Assembly: GCF_900766215.1 (NCBI RefSeq)
Contig: NZ_CAAFUQ010000106.1
Span: forward strand, 1-32,805
Source of the DNA: an uncultured Finegoldia sp.
GTDB lineage: Bacteria > Bacillota > Clostridia > Tissierellales > Peptoniphilaceae
Length of the DNA stretch: 32,805 nt
Direction of reading: 5' to 3'
Shown here: piece after piece, positions 1 to 7,116 of the stretch
Layout: each line of letters begins with the position of its first letter
Position numbering within the stretch: position 1 is the first letter of the stretch
Made by a program: the position numbers and the translations under genes
Notes under the pieces: generated by a model
The model's database searches: none
Seen by the model: the letters and a program-made list of their open reading frames with translations, nothing else
Told to the model about the DNA's origin: nothing

Positions 1-20
1 GACGTGTGCTCTTCCGATCT
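1..20. other. Illumina adapter remnant at contig edge
   Basis: The first 20 bases match the 3' end of the common Illumina TruSeq index-side adapter (core GTGCTCTTCCGATCT). AT-rich genomic sequence begins at base 21. This is a library artefact that survived assembly. The GTG at 6-8 that could open the first reading frame lies inside the adapter and is not a natural start codon. Confidence 0.96.
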
Positions 21-800
21 AAAAAATACATCATATCTAATAAAAAGAATTCTTATAATAAAAATATAATCGATTACTCTAAGAAAAATTATAGTAATTA
101 TTCTAAAGAAATTTTTAAATCCAATAATATTCTTGCATTAGAGTATATGAAAGCTTTAGACAAATTGAAATCCAATTGTAGAATACTGCCAATTAAAAGG
201 GTAAATAGCGAATATAATTCTGAATCCATTGACAATATTTCCTATAGTGCATCTTCTATTAGATATAATTTAAGTTCACTTGATAATTTTAAAGATAATA
301 TTCCCAATTTAACCTACCATTACTTAAAAAATTATCCGATTATTTCTAACCAAAAAATTATGGATATACTGTCCTATAAACTATTTGTTGAAAATTCTGA
401 GTTTTATGATATAACAGGATATGAATGCGGCTTAGATAATCTATTAGTAAAAGGCTTTGGTGGATGCTATGATGAGTTTTTTGAAAATATAAAAAATAAA
501 AAATACTCTAAAAATCGCCTTAAAAGATTGATTTTTAATTATATTTTAGACATAAATAAGGATTTTGTTGATTATATATTAATTGAAGATATTGAAGCCA
601 TTCGTCTACTTGGCTTTAATAAAAGATTCAATTTATCATCTATAAATAAAAATTGCAAAATTTATTCTTTAAACAGAGATTTTTTGAAGTTATCCGATAA
701 ATACAAACAATTATTCGAATACGATATTAAAGTAAGTAGATTATTATATTCAACAAAAATGGTAAATGATTTCTATGATTTTCCAGTAATAAAAAAATAG
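21..800 (+). CDS. tmcAL: tRNA(Met) cytidine acetate ligase, C-terminal part (5' truncated)
   Basis: TmcAL (B. subtilis YlbM family) activates acetate with ATP and acetylates the wobble cytidine of elongator tRNA-Met, in the cytoplasm. The visible 259 residues contain the family blocks NNILALEYMKAL, LPIKRVNSEY and the SxSSIR stretch, which corresponds to SATAIR in homologues. They also contain a C-terminal EAIRLLGFN block. The family is about 400 residues, so roughly the first third, with the nucleotide-binding HxGH region, is missing. The cause is the contig edge: the frame runs straight into adapter sequence and no natural start is present. The stop codon lies inside a bidirectional terminator shared with the convergent map gene. 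In Bacillus, ylbM lies close to rsmD and coaD, which are also in this window. The family call is by motif recognition, not alignment. Confidence 0.85.
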   Translation, partial: KKYIISNKKNSYNKNIIDYSKKNYSNYSKEIFKSNNILALEYMKALDKLKSNCRILPIKRVNSEYNSESIDNISYSASSIRYNLSSLDNFKDNIPNLTYHYLKNYPIISNQKIMDILSYKLFVENSEFYDITGYECGLDNLLVKGFGGCYDEFFENIKNKKYSKNRLKRLIFNYILDINKDFVDYILIEDIEAIRLLGFNKRFNLSSINKNCKIYSLNRDFLKLSDKYKQLFEYDIKVSRLLYSTKMVNDFYDFPVIKK

Positions 801-827
801 AGAAGATATCTTCTCTATTTTTTTATT
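788..827. terminator. Bidirectional terminator between tmcAL and map
   Basis: A perfect 40-base inverted repeat is centred between 807 and 808 on GATATC. The core ATAGAGAAGAT/ATCTTCTCTAT is flanked by an A7 run (791-797) and a T7 run (818-824). It therefore reads as hairpin plus U-tract on both strands and serves both convergent genes. It contains the stop codons of both. Confidence 0.93.
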
Positions 828-1578
828 GACCTTGTTGTTTTGTCAAAATTCTTGGACCATCTTTTGTGATAGCTAGTGTGTGTTCATATTGACATGATTT
901 TTTTCCGTCTATCGTTCTTGCCGTCCAGCCATTATTATCAATTTTTAACTTATGAGTTCCCATGTTTATCATAGGTTCAATGGTCAATACCATTCCTTCT
1001 TGCAATCTTAAACCTCTGTGTTCCTTTCCGTAATGTAATACCATTGGATCTTCATGCATTCCTCTACCAATTCCATGACCTGTAAATTCGCGAACTACAG
1101 AATATCCATTAGATTCAGCAATAGATTGTATCTTTGCTCCTATATCTCCTAATCTATTTCCAATTACAGCTAATTTAATGCCTTCATACAAACATTCTTT
1201 AGTAATAGCCATAAGTTTTTGAGTTTCATTGTCAATTTCACCAACTGCATAACTCCAACATGAATCACTCATCCATCCATTAAGCTCAACTACAGTATCT
1301 ACTTTTAATAAATCTCCAGATTTTAAGATATAGTCGGACGGATATCCATGACATATTTCATCATTTACTGAACAGCAAGTAGCGTAAGGAAATCCTTCAT
1401 ATCCGATTTGAGCTGGAATTGCTCCTTTACTCCTAATAAACTTTTCGCAAAAATCATTAACTTGCATAGTTGTTAATCCAGGTTTTACATATTCCCTTAG
1501 TGCTTCATGCATTCCTGAAATTACATTTCCGGAAATATCCATTTTTTCTATTTCATCTTTATTTTTTATAATAATCAT
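823..1578 (-). CDS. map: Type I methionine aminopeptidase
   Basis: This cytoplasmic metalloprotease removes the N-terminal Met from new proteins after deformylation. All five dinuclear metal ligands can be placed: D94, D105, H168 (in TGHGIGRGMHEDP), E201 (in TIEPM) and E232 (in QYEHTL). The substrate-site H77 is also present (in CHG). The length of 251 residues is normal for the class without an N-terminal zinc extension. The metal-site strand reads SDSCWSYAVG, close to the DSAWTYAVG seen in B. subtilis YflG-type enzymes rather than the classical GDTS form. An AGGTGAT ribosome binding site precedes the ATG. The gene begins 8 bases after the CNNM-family gene, so the two are probably cotranscribed. 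This looks like a second-type MetAP; whether another map exists elsewhere cannot be told from here. Confidence 0.97.
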   Translation of the reverse strand: MIIIKNKDEIEKMDISGNVISGMHEALREYVKPGLTTMQVNDFCEKFIRSKGAIPAQIGYEGFPYATCCSVNDEICHGYPSDYILKSGDLLKVDTVVELNGWMSDSCWSYAVGEIDNETQKLMAITKECLYEGIKLAVIGNRLGDIGAKIQSIAESNGYSVVREFTGHGIGRGMHEDPMVLHYGKEHRGLRLQEGMVLTIEPMINMGTHKLKIDNNGWTARTIDGKKSCQYEHTLAITKDGPRILTKQQGQ

Positions 1579-1586
1579 TTAATCAC

Positions 1587-2918
1587 CTATTCAAAAAAGT
1601 TCTTTGGCAAAGTAATTTTTACCTTTTTTATTCTCTTATCCTCCACAAAAATAATATTGTATAAGACGTGATTTATATCTATTTTTCTTTTAAATCCATC
1701 TTCAGGTATATATCCTAATTGATTTATTAACATTCCACCTAAAGTATCATAATCATCTGAAAATTCGTCAATTTCTAATCCAATACAAGAATTAATTTCC
1801 TTTATTGATGTACTTCCTTTTACTATATAATTAAATTTATCTACTTGAATAATATCAGGAGCTTCGTGATCGTACTCGTCCTCAATATTACCAACAATTT
1901 CTTCTATTAAATCTTCCATTGATACAATCCCAGAAAAACCACCATATTCGTCTATTAAGATTGACATGTGAATTCTTTTTTTCTTCATATCTGAAAACAC
2001 ATCATTAATATTTTTAGTTTCAGATATAAAATAAGCAGGTTTCAAAATTTTTCTCAAATCAACATTATTAAAACCATGTTTGTATGCTTCACTCATATAA
2101 TCTTTAATATATATAATACCTAGAATATTATCAATATCGCCATCATATATCGGGATTCTTGAAAATTTAAGTTCCATTAACTTATCCAAATAATCCTCAA
2201 TACAATCCTCAAGATCAATTGCAAAAACCTCTGTCCTTGCAGTCATGATTTCTTCTGCAGTTTTTTCATTGAAATTAATTACCGCATCAATCATGTCTTT
2301 TTCATTTGAATTTATAATTCCTTGTTCCTTTCCGACCTCTACCATTGATTTTATTTCTTCAACAGTAATTTTGCTCTCCACATTCAAAGTTTTAATTCCA
2401 ATTATACTCAGTATAAATTTTGTTGACTTAGAAAGTAAAAAAACAAATGGTTTTAAAATAAAGTAAATAAATTTTACAGCATTAATCGAAAATAACGCAA
2501 AAGAATCCGCCACACTCAAAGCAATTCTTTTTGGAATCAATTGTCCAAACAAAATATACAAAAACGATAAAACAATAAGTACAACACACACTGATATCCA
2601 ATAAGTTACAGATTTATTTAATCCTAAAAATATCATCTTTTTACTCAAACTTACACTTAAACTAGATGCACATATTGCTGAAGCAACAAATCCAATATAA
2701 GTTAATATAACTTGAATAGTAGACAAAAATTTTGTGTGTTTTTCAAATTGTTCTAAAACAGATTTTGCCTTTTCATTTCCGTCATCACTCATAACCCTAA
2801 GCTTATTTTTATCACAAGAAACAATTGCTATTTCACTTGCTGAAAAAAAAGCATTAATTACTATAAGTATTAATAAAATAACCAATTCTACAATAAGATT
2901 GGGCCCGACTTCGTCCAT
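1587..2918 (-). CDS. CNNM/CorC (HlyC)-family membrane protein
   Basis: This is a membrane protein of the family often named hemolysin or magnesium/cobalt exporter. The domains in order are an N-terminal DUF21/CNNM transmembrane domain (about residues 1-185, with NAFFSASEIA in the first helix and three further hydrophobic spans), a CBS-domain pair (about 215-340, including FSRIPIYDGDIDNILGIIYI and GGFSGIVSMEDLIEEIVG) and a CorC_HlyC domain (about 355-440). The 443 residues are the full family length. Relatives are implicated in divalent-cation (Mg2+) efflux or homeostasis, with CBS domains binding ATP; the cation here is not shown by sequence. AGGAGG lies before the ATG. It is first in a two-gene unit with map, downstream of the hppA terminator. 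Confidence 0.9.
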   Translation of the reverse strand: MDEVGPNLIVELVILLILIVINAFFSASEIAIVSCDKNKLRVMSDDGNEKAKSVLEQFEKHTKFLSTIQVILTYIGFVASAICASSLSVSLSKKMIFLGLNKSVTYWISVCVVLIVLSFLYILFGQLIPKRIALSVADSFALFSINAVKFIYFILKPFVFLLSKSTKFILSIIGIKTLNVESKITVEEIKSMVEVGKEQGIINSNEKDMIDAVINFNEKTAEEIMTARTEVFAIDLEDCIEDYLDKLMELKFSRIPIYDGDIDNILGIIYIKDYMSEAYKHGFNNVDLRKILKPAYFISETKNINDVFSDMKKKRIHMSILIDEYGGFSGIVSMEDLIEEIVGNIEDEYDHEAPDIIQVDKFNYIVKGSTSIKEINSCIGLEIDEFSDDYDTLGGMLINQLGYIPEDGFKRKIDINHVLYNIIFVEDKRIKKVKITLPKNFFE

Positions 2919-2947
2919 TTAATCCTCCTAAAATTATACATAATAAT

Positions 2948-2953
2948 ATTATA
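2948..2953 (-). promoter_or_regulatory. Probable -10 element for the CNNM-map unit
   Basis: TATAAT is read on the minus strand 30 bases upstream of the CNNM-family start codon. No good -35 is visible at the right distance (TTTTAT at a 17-base spacer). The hppA terminator sits just upstream, so a promoter is needed in this gap. Confidence 0.45.
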
Positions 2954-2987
2954 CAATAATTTTGAATTAAAATAAAACAAAATTAAA

Positions 2988-3022
2988 CGGAATGTTTTCT
3001 GTGATGCACAGATTACATTCCG
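2988..3022 (-). terminator. Intrinsic terminator after hppA
   Basis: On the minus strand the arms CGGAATGT and ACATTCCG (plus an inner CTGTG/CACAG stem with a small internal loop) are followed by a T-rich run reading TTTAATTTTGTTTTATTTT. It lies 64 bases after the hppA stop codon and closes the secG-hppA unit. Confidence 0.85.
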
Positions 3023-3085
3023 CTTAAAAGGATTTAATTATATTCGAATTCAACGAACATATCAAATACTTAAAATATTTTACTT

Positions 3086-5098
3086 CTAGAATAAATTTAG
3101 AATTACTCCACCATGTTGAGCAATCAATGGTGCAAATACTAATGATACTACTGTCATCAATTTAATTAAAATGTTTAATGATGGACCTGAAGTATCCTTG
3201 AATGGATCCCCAACAGTATCTCCAACTATAGCTGCTTTATGAGCATCAGATCCTTTTCCACCGTGTTGACCAGATTCAATATATTTCTTGGCATTATCCC
3301 ATGCTCCACCACTGTTTGACATGAATATTGCCATTAAGACACCTGTTACAAGTGAACCTGCTAAAAGTCCTCCTAAAGCTTCTGCACCTAATAAGAATCC
3401 CATTATAACTGGACAAACTACAGCTAACAAACCTGGAACAAGCATTTGTCTTAATGCAGCACCTGTAGAAATATCTACACATTTTTTGTAATCAGGTTGT
3501 TGAGTACCTTCCATAATTCCTGGGAATTGTTTAAATTGTCTTCTAACTTCAACAATCATATCATTTGCAGCTGTTCCTACAGCATCCATAGTCAATGCTG
3601 AGAACAAGAATGGTAACATACCACCAATGAACATACCAGCTACAACTTCTGGACTTGTAACATCTATTTGTTTCAAACCTACTACAGCTGTATATGATGC
3701 AAATAATGCTAATGCTGTTAATGCAGCACTCCCGATTGCAAATCCCTTTCCTATCGCAGCGGTAGTATTACCAACTGAGTCTAATTTATCTGTAATATTT
3801 CTAACATCTTCTGGTAATTCGCACATTTCAGCAATACCACCGGCATTATCTGCTATTGGACCATAAGCGTCTACTGCAATTGTCATTCCACAAGTAGATA
3901 ACATACCTATAGCAGCTACTGCAATACCATACAAACCTTCTGTAGGGTTTGTAGCACCATTTGATGCAAAGAATGAAATTATTATGCCAATAGCTATTAC
4001 AATAATTGGACCAGTAGTTGATTTCATTCCTGTAGCCAAACCTGAGATAATATTTGTAGAAGAACCTGTTTCTGATTCTTCAGCAATTTTTTGAACTGGT
4101 TTTTTGTCTTCAGATGTGTAGTACTCAGTAAATTGTGAAATAATTAATCCAACTAGTATACCTGCAAATACAGAGAAGAAAGCATTATTGCTACCAAGAA
4201 TAGTTCTTGATAAGAAGAATGATCCAGCTATTGCCAAGATGGAACTAATAATAGTACCTGTATTTAAAGATTTTTGAGGATCTTTTCCTCCTTTAACTGT
4301 GAATACACCAATAATAGAAGAAATAACTCCTATTGCTGCTATCGCTATAGCAAACGATACTCCCTTTTCTTCGTGAGCTAATAAACCTAATGTAATACCA
4401 GATAAGATACTACCAGCATAAGATTCAAATAAGTCGGCTCCCATACCAGCAACATCCCCTACGTTGTCCCCAACATTATCTGCAATTACTGCAGGGTTTC
4501 TAGGGTCATCTTCAGGAATACCAGCTTCAACTTTACCAACCAAGTCTGCTCCAACATCAGCTGCTTTTGTATAGATACCTCCACCAACTCTGGCAAATAA
4601 AGCTATAGAAGAAGCACCAAAACTAAATCCAGTAACAACTTCAGCATCTTGGAAAATAATATAAGAAAGAGTTATACCTAAAATTCCTAATCCAACAACG
4701 CACATTCCCATTACTGCTCCACCAGAAAATGCTACGTTTAATGCTCCATTCATTCCTTCTTCTTTTGCCGCATTAGCTGTCCTAACGTTTGCCTTTGTTG
4801 CAGCTTGCATACCGATGTAACCTGCAAGTACACTAAATATTGCACCAGCTAAAAAACAAATTGCTGTCTTATAATCGATTGCAACACCTAGAATCACACA
4901 TACTATAACTACAAAAATAATAAGTGCTTTGTACTGGCGAGAAAGATAAGCCATTGCTCCATCGTGAATAAATCCAGATATCTCCCTCATTCTTTCATTA
5001 CCAGCACCTTTTTTACTTATGCTACTAAATTTTATTGCAGCAAATAATAAAGCGATAATACCTGCTGCAATAGCTAAATAGTAATACATATTGTCCAT
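3086..5098 (-). CDS. hppA: K+-dependent ion-translocating membrane pyrophosphatase, Na+-type by motif
   Basis: This integral membrane pump couples PPi hydrolysis to Na+ and/or H+ export. It recovers energy from biosynthetic PPi and builds an ion gradient. The 670 residues form about 16 hydrophobic spans. The PPi/Mg site motifs are visible: DVGADLVGKVE at 181-191, then EDDPRNPAVIADNVGDNVGD, and near the C-terminus GGAWDNAKK and VGDTVGDPFKDTSGP. Position 447 in GNTTAAIGKG is Ala, with Gly at 450. This is the K+-dependent signature (K+-independent enzymes have Lys and Thr there). In DLFESY the ion-gate Glu is at 225, the position seen in Na+-pumping and dual Na+/H+-pumping enzymes, whereas plant H+-PPases carry it one helix turn later. 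Ion specificity is therefore inference from the motif. GGAG precedes the ATG. It is cotranscribed behind secG with a 24-base gap. Confidence 0.97.
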   Translation of the reverse strand: MDNMYYYLAIAAGIIALLFAAIKFSSISKKGAGNERMREISGFIHDGAMAYLSRQYKALIIFVVIVCVILGVAIDYKTAICFLAGAIFSVLAGYIGMQAATKANVRTANAAKEEGMNGALNVAFSGGAVMGMCVVGLGILGITLSYIIFQDAEVVTGFSFGASSIALFARVGGGIYTKAADVGADLVGKVEAGIPEDDPRNPAVIADNVGDNVGDVAGMGADLFESYAGSILSGITLGLLAHEEKGVSFAIAIAAIGVISSIIGVFTVKGGKDPQKSLNTGTIISSILAIAGSFFLSRTILGSNNAFFSVFAGILVGLIISQFTEYYTSEDKKPVQKIAEESETGSSTNIISGLATGMKSTTGPIIVIAIGIIISFFASNGATNPTEGLYGIAVAAIGMLSTCGMTIAVDAYGPIADNAGGIAEMCELPEDVRNITDKLDSVGNTTAAIGKGFAIGSAALTALALFASYTAVVGLKQIDVTSPEVVAGMFIGGMLPFLFSALTMDAVGTAANDMIVEVRRQFKQFPGIMEGTQQPDYKKCVDISTGAALRQMLVPGLLAVVCPVIMGFLLGAEALGGLLAGSLVTGVLMAIFMSNSGGAWDNAKKYIESGQHGGKGSDAHKAAIVGDTVGDPFKDTSGPSLNILIKLMTVVSLVFAPLIAQHGGVILNLF

Positions 5099-5122
5099 GA
5101 TTTACTCCTTTCAACTATTAAA

Positions 5123-5347
5123 TTATTTTATATATGCTAACGCCAAAGCTGAAACCAAGAATATAACTGATGATACAATAACAACTCTGTTAATATAGTT
5201 ATCCTTAGTTAATCTTCCACCATGTCCACCGACATTAGTTTCGCCTGTTAACGCTGCCATCCCTTCTGATTTAGTTTCTTGACTCATCACTGCAATTATT
5301 ATTACAATGCTGGCAATAACTAAAATTACTGAAAAAATAGTCTTCAT
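5123..5347 (-). CDS. secG: Preprotein translocase subunit SecG
   Basis: SecG is the small accessory subunit of the SecYEG protein-export channel in the cytoplasmic membrane. The 74 residues show the family plan: a hydrophobic span at about 3-22, a short polar loop with the conserved GLy-rich stretch (ALTGETNVGGHGG) and a second span at about 52-72. Length and spacing are typical. AGGTGG lies before the ATG. In many clostridia secG precedes rnr and smpB. Here those genes lie 25 kb away and secG instead leads hppA. It is transcribed divergently from the DUF3793-flavodoxin operon. Confidence 0.93.
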   Translation of the reverse strand: MKTIFSVILVIASIVIIIAVMSQETKSEGMAALTGETNVGGHGGRLTKDNYINRVVIVSSVIFLVSALALAYIK

Positions 5348-5381
5348 TTATCCACCTCATTTCAATTAAGTTGATATATAA

Positions 5382-5410
5382 AATATAACATAGACATTCG
5401 ATATTATCAA
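5382..5410 (-). promoter_or_regulatory. Predicted sigma-A promoter of secG-hppA
   Basis: On the minus strand TTGATA (5405-5410) and TATATT (5382-5387) are separated by 17 bases and end 34 bases before the secG start. A second candidate -10, TGGTATAAT (extended form), lies farther upstream near 5441-5449 without a clear -35. Confidence 0.6.
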
Positions 5411-5470
5411 GATACTTCATATATCATTATTACACAAAGTTATTATACCACAAATTTCTTTGAATTTAAT

Positions 5471-5485
5471 TGATAATCAGTATTG
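5471..5485 (+). promoter_or_regulatory. Fur-box-like operator, upstream copy
   Basis: TGATAATCAGTATTG matches the Firmicute 7-1-7 Fur consensus TGATAATNATTATCA at 11 of 14 defined positions, including the whole left half. It overlaps the -35 element. Binding by Fur is inferred from the match and from the downstream flavodoxin gene. Confidence 0.5.
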
Positions 5486-5511
5486 ATTTATCAGAAATCA
5501 TGTGCTATACT
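5483..5511 (+). promoter_or_regulatory. Predicted sigma-A promoter of the DUF3793-flavodoxin operon
   Basis: TTGATT (5483-5488) and TATACT (5506-5511) are separated by exactly 17 bases. The start codon lies 42 bases after the -10. The promoter is flanked on both sides by inverted copies of the same 9-mer: AGTATTGAT at 5479-5487 and ATCAATACT at 5528-5536. Confidence 0.78.
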
Positions 5512-5516
5512 TATTG

Positions 5517-5531
5517 TGATATCAATTATCA
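5517..5531 (+). promoter_or_regulatory. Fur-box-like operator, downstream copy
   Basis: TGATATCAATTATCA matches TGATAATNATTATCA at 12 of 14 defined positions. It begins 6 bases after the -10 and so covers the expected transcription start, a classical repressor position. A metalloregulator such as Fur is the likeliest ligand. PerR or Zur boxes are similar enough that they cannot be excluded. Confidence 0.58.
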
Positions 5532-5552
5532 ATACTTATTATAGAGGTGGTT

Positions 5553-6098
5553 ATGTTACAAGACATATTATTAGAACATTGTTATCCCACACTAAGTAAT
5601 CTCAAATTTGCAAATATGATAAATGTTGATTATACAGATAGCATATTTGAAGACATATTTAAATTAAACGAAAAATTATCAGAATATAATTTTAGCTTAA
5701 TTATTTTAAAGCAAACTAGAAAAAAGTTGTTGCTGTACTTAATAAATTACAATTTAATAGAAAACTATAATGATAAGAGGCTGCAAAATGCTTTGAAAAG
5801 TTATGGTTATCCTGCGGATAATTTTAATAGCAGCATAAATTTTTTAAAGAAAAGATTACTTGAAAATGAATTCCCTCATGAAATCGGATTTTTCTTAGGG
5901 TATCCTTACGAGGATGTGCTTGGTTTTATCAATTACAACGGAAAAAATGAATGTATTTCTGGAAAGTGGAAAGTATATTCTGATGTAGAAAAAGCAAAAG
6001 ATATATTTAAAAAATATGACTATGCTAAGCTCGTAACAAAAAGATTATCATTACAAGGAAATAACTTGTTTGATATAATAAATTATTTTAAGGAGTAA
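5553..6098 (+). CDS. DUF3793 family protein
   Basis: This is a soluble 181-residue protein of unknown biochemical function. I recognise the family by its C-terminal core: FPHEIGFFLGYPYEDVLGFI, then GKWKVYSDVEKAKDIFKKY. There is no signal peptide, membrane span or obvious catalytic motif. ATG at 5553 is preferred over an in-frame GTG at 5547 because the purine-rich AGAGGTGG stretch (5543-5550) is then an upstream ribosome binding site. The flavodoxin gene follows after 3 bases, with its AAGGAG overlapping the end of this gene, so the two are translated as a pair. In clostridia members of this family are often found beside flavodoxin genes. Together with the Fur-like boxes this suggests a role in the low-iron response. 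That role is inference. Confidence 0.85.
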   Translation: MLQDILLEHCYPTLSNLKFANMINVDYTDSIFEDIFKLNEKLSEYNFSLIILKQTRKKLLLYLINYNLIENYNDKRLQNALKSYGYPADNFNSSINFLKKRLLENEFPHEIGFFLGYPYEDVLGFINYNGKNECISGKWKVYSDVEKAKDIFKKYDYAKLVTKRLSLQGNNLFDIINYFKE

Positions 6099-6101
6099 AT
6101 T

Positions 6102-6521
6102 ATGAATTTATTAATTTTATACTGGTCTCAAACTGGTAACACTGAAAAAATGGCTCAAATTATTAAAGAAGAATGTGAGTCAAAAGGATCTAAAGTCGAA
6201 ATGGTATTTAGTGATGATTATAAAAACTACGATATAGACAATTTCGATGTCATTGCTTTTGGGTGCCCTGCTATGGGTGATGAAGAACTAGAAGATACTT
6301 CATTTGAACCGATGTTTTCTGATTTAGAAAATACATTAAGTGATAAAAAAATTGCTCTCTTTGGTTCTTATGAATGGAACAACGGTGAATGGATGGGTTT
6401 TTGGAAAGAAAGATGTTCGAAAAATAATTTAAACGTTATTGATACTGTAATTTGCTATGATACACCAGACGAAAATTCTACTGCTGATATCAAAAAATTC
6501 GCAAATAATTTATTAAAATAA
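6102..6521 (+). CDS. Flavodoxin (short-chain)
   Basis: Flavodoxin is a small FMN-binding electron carrier in the cytoplasm that commonly replaces ferredoxin when iron is scarce. The N-terminal LILYWSQTGNTEKMA contains the FMN phosphate-binding loop (SQTGNT, about residues 9-14). FGCPAMGDEELED and FGSYEWNNGEWM match the two loops that hold the isoalloxazine ring. The 139 residues fit the short-chain class, as there is no long extra loop. The start is fixed by AAGGAG 8 bases upstream. It is the second gene of the DUF3793 operon and ends at a strong bidirectional terminator. Its redox partners (ferredoxin-dependent oxidoreductases or hydrogenase) are not in the window. Confidence 0.93.
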   Translation: MNLLILYWSQTGNTEKMAQIIKEECESKGSKVEMVFSDDYKNYDIDNFDVIAFGCPAMGDEELEDTSFEPMFSDLENTLSDKKIALFGSYEWNNGEWMGFWKERCSKNNLNVIDTVICYDTPDENSTADIKKFANNLLK

Positions 6522-6527
6522 TACTTA

Positions 6528-6565
6528 AAAAAGCTTGGTAGTCATCTAAAACTACCAAGCTTTTT
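6528..6565. terminator. Bidirectional terminator between flavodoxin and coiled-coil gene
   Basis: A 15-base-pair stem (6528-6542 with 6551-6565; core AAGCTTGGTAGT/ACTACCAAGCTT) has an 8-base loop. It is flanked by A-rich sequence on the left and T-rich sequence on the right, so it works for both converging genes. Confidence 0.93.
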
Positions 6566-6566
6566 A

Positions 6567-7040
6567 TTAGCCTTTTAATTCATTTCTGTTTTCTTGTAAT
6601 TCTTTCAATAGATTGTTCAATTTGTCTTGAGTTGTTTCCAACATTTCATCGATATATTGGATAGATTGACTCTTTAATAGTCTAGCATTGTTTTCAGCTT
6701 GAGAAGTAATTTCTTCTGCATTTTTTTGAGCAGCCAATGTAACATCGTGTTCATTTACCATTGTTTCAAATCTGTTTCGAGCTTCTTGGTCTATTTTTTC
6801 TGCTTCTTTATAAGCTTGAGTTCTAATATTTTCAGATTCTCTGTTAGCTTCATCAATAATTCTATTCTTTTCAGCATTAGTCCATTGAGCTTGTTTGATT
6901 TCTTCTGGTAAATTTTCTCTCATATCTTTTAAAACTGATAGAAGTTCTTCTCTTTCAACCATAACTTTTTTAGAAAATGGAACTGTTGATGCTTCATCAA
7001 GTATGTCTTCCATTTCTTCTATTAACTTAATAATATCCAT
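6567..7040 (-). CDS. Coiled-coil protein (annotated as ATPase subunit H-like in relatives)
   Basis: This is a 157-residue, highly charged, helical protein of unknown function. Nearly the whole chain from about residue 45 is predicted coiled coil with repeated EA/AE motifs (IIDEANRESENIRTQAYKEA and AAQKNAEEITSQAENNAR), resembling V-type ATPase H/E stalk subunits and DivIVA-type coiled coils. Neither function is shown, and no ATPase operon is nearby. The ATG at 7038-7040 is chosen over an in-frame upstream codon because GGAGGG sits just before it. The gene is next to coaD, a position where clostridia often have a similar coiled-coil gene; I infer a conserved but uncharacterised role in cell-envelope or division scaffolding. 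It has its own promoter. Confidence 0.8.
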   Translation of the reverse strand: MDIIKLIEEMEDILDEASTVPFSKKVMVEREELLSVLKDMRENLPEEIKQAQWTNAEKNRIIDEANRESENIRTQAYKEAEKIDQEARNRFETMVNEHDVTLAAQKNAEEITSQAENNARLLKSQSIQYIDEMLETTQDKLNNLLKELQENRNELKG

Positions 7041-7077
7041 GTAACCCTCCTGCATTGAGCTAATTATTCTTACAATT

Positions 7078-7106
7078 ATTATAATAAAAATATCAAATTA
7101 ATTCAA
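7078..7106 (-). promoter_or_regulatory. Predicted sigma-A promoter of the coiled-coil gene
   Basis: On the minus strand TTGAAT (7101-7106) and TATAAT (7078-7083) have a 17-base spacer. They lie in the 76-base gap between coaD and the coiled-coil gene, 37 bases before its ATG. Confidence 0.75.
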
Positions 7107-7116
7107 GATAAAGCAT

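Noticed and set aside
2245..2922. Plus-strand open frames opposite the CNNM-family gene
   Set aside because: They lie antisense to a clear full-length gene, lack ribosome binding sites and show no family motif. The same holds for other antisense frames across hppA, coaD, prkC, priA, rqcH and rnr.
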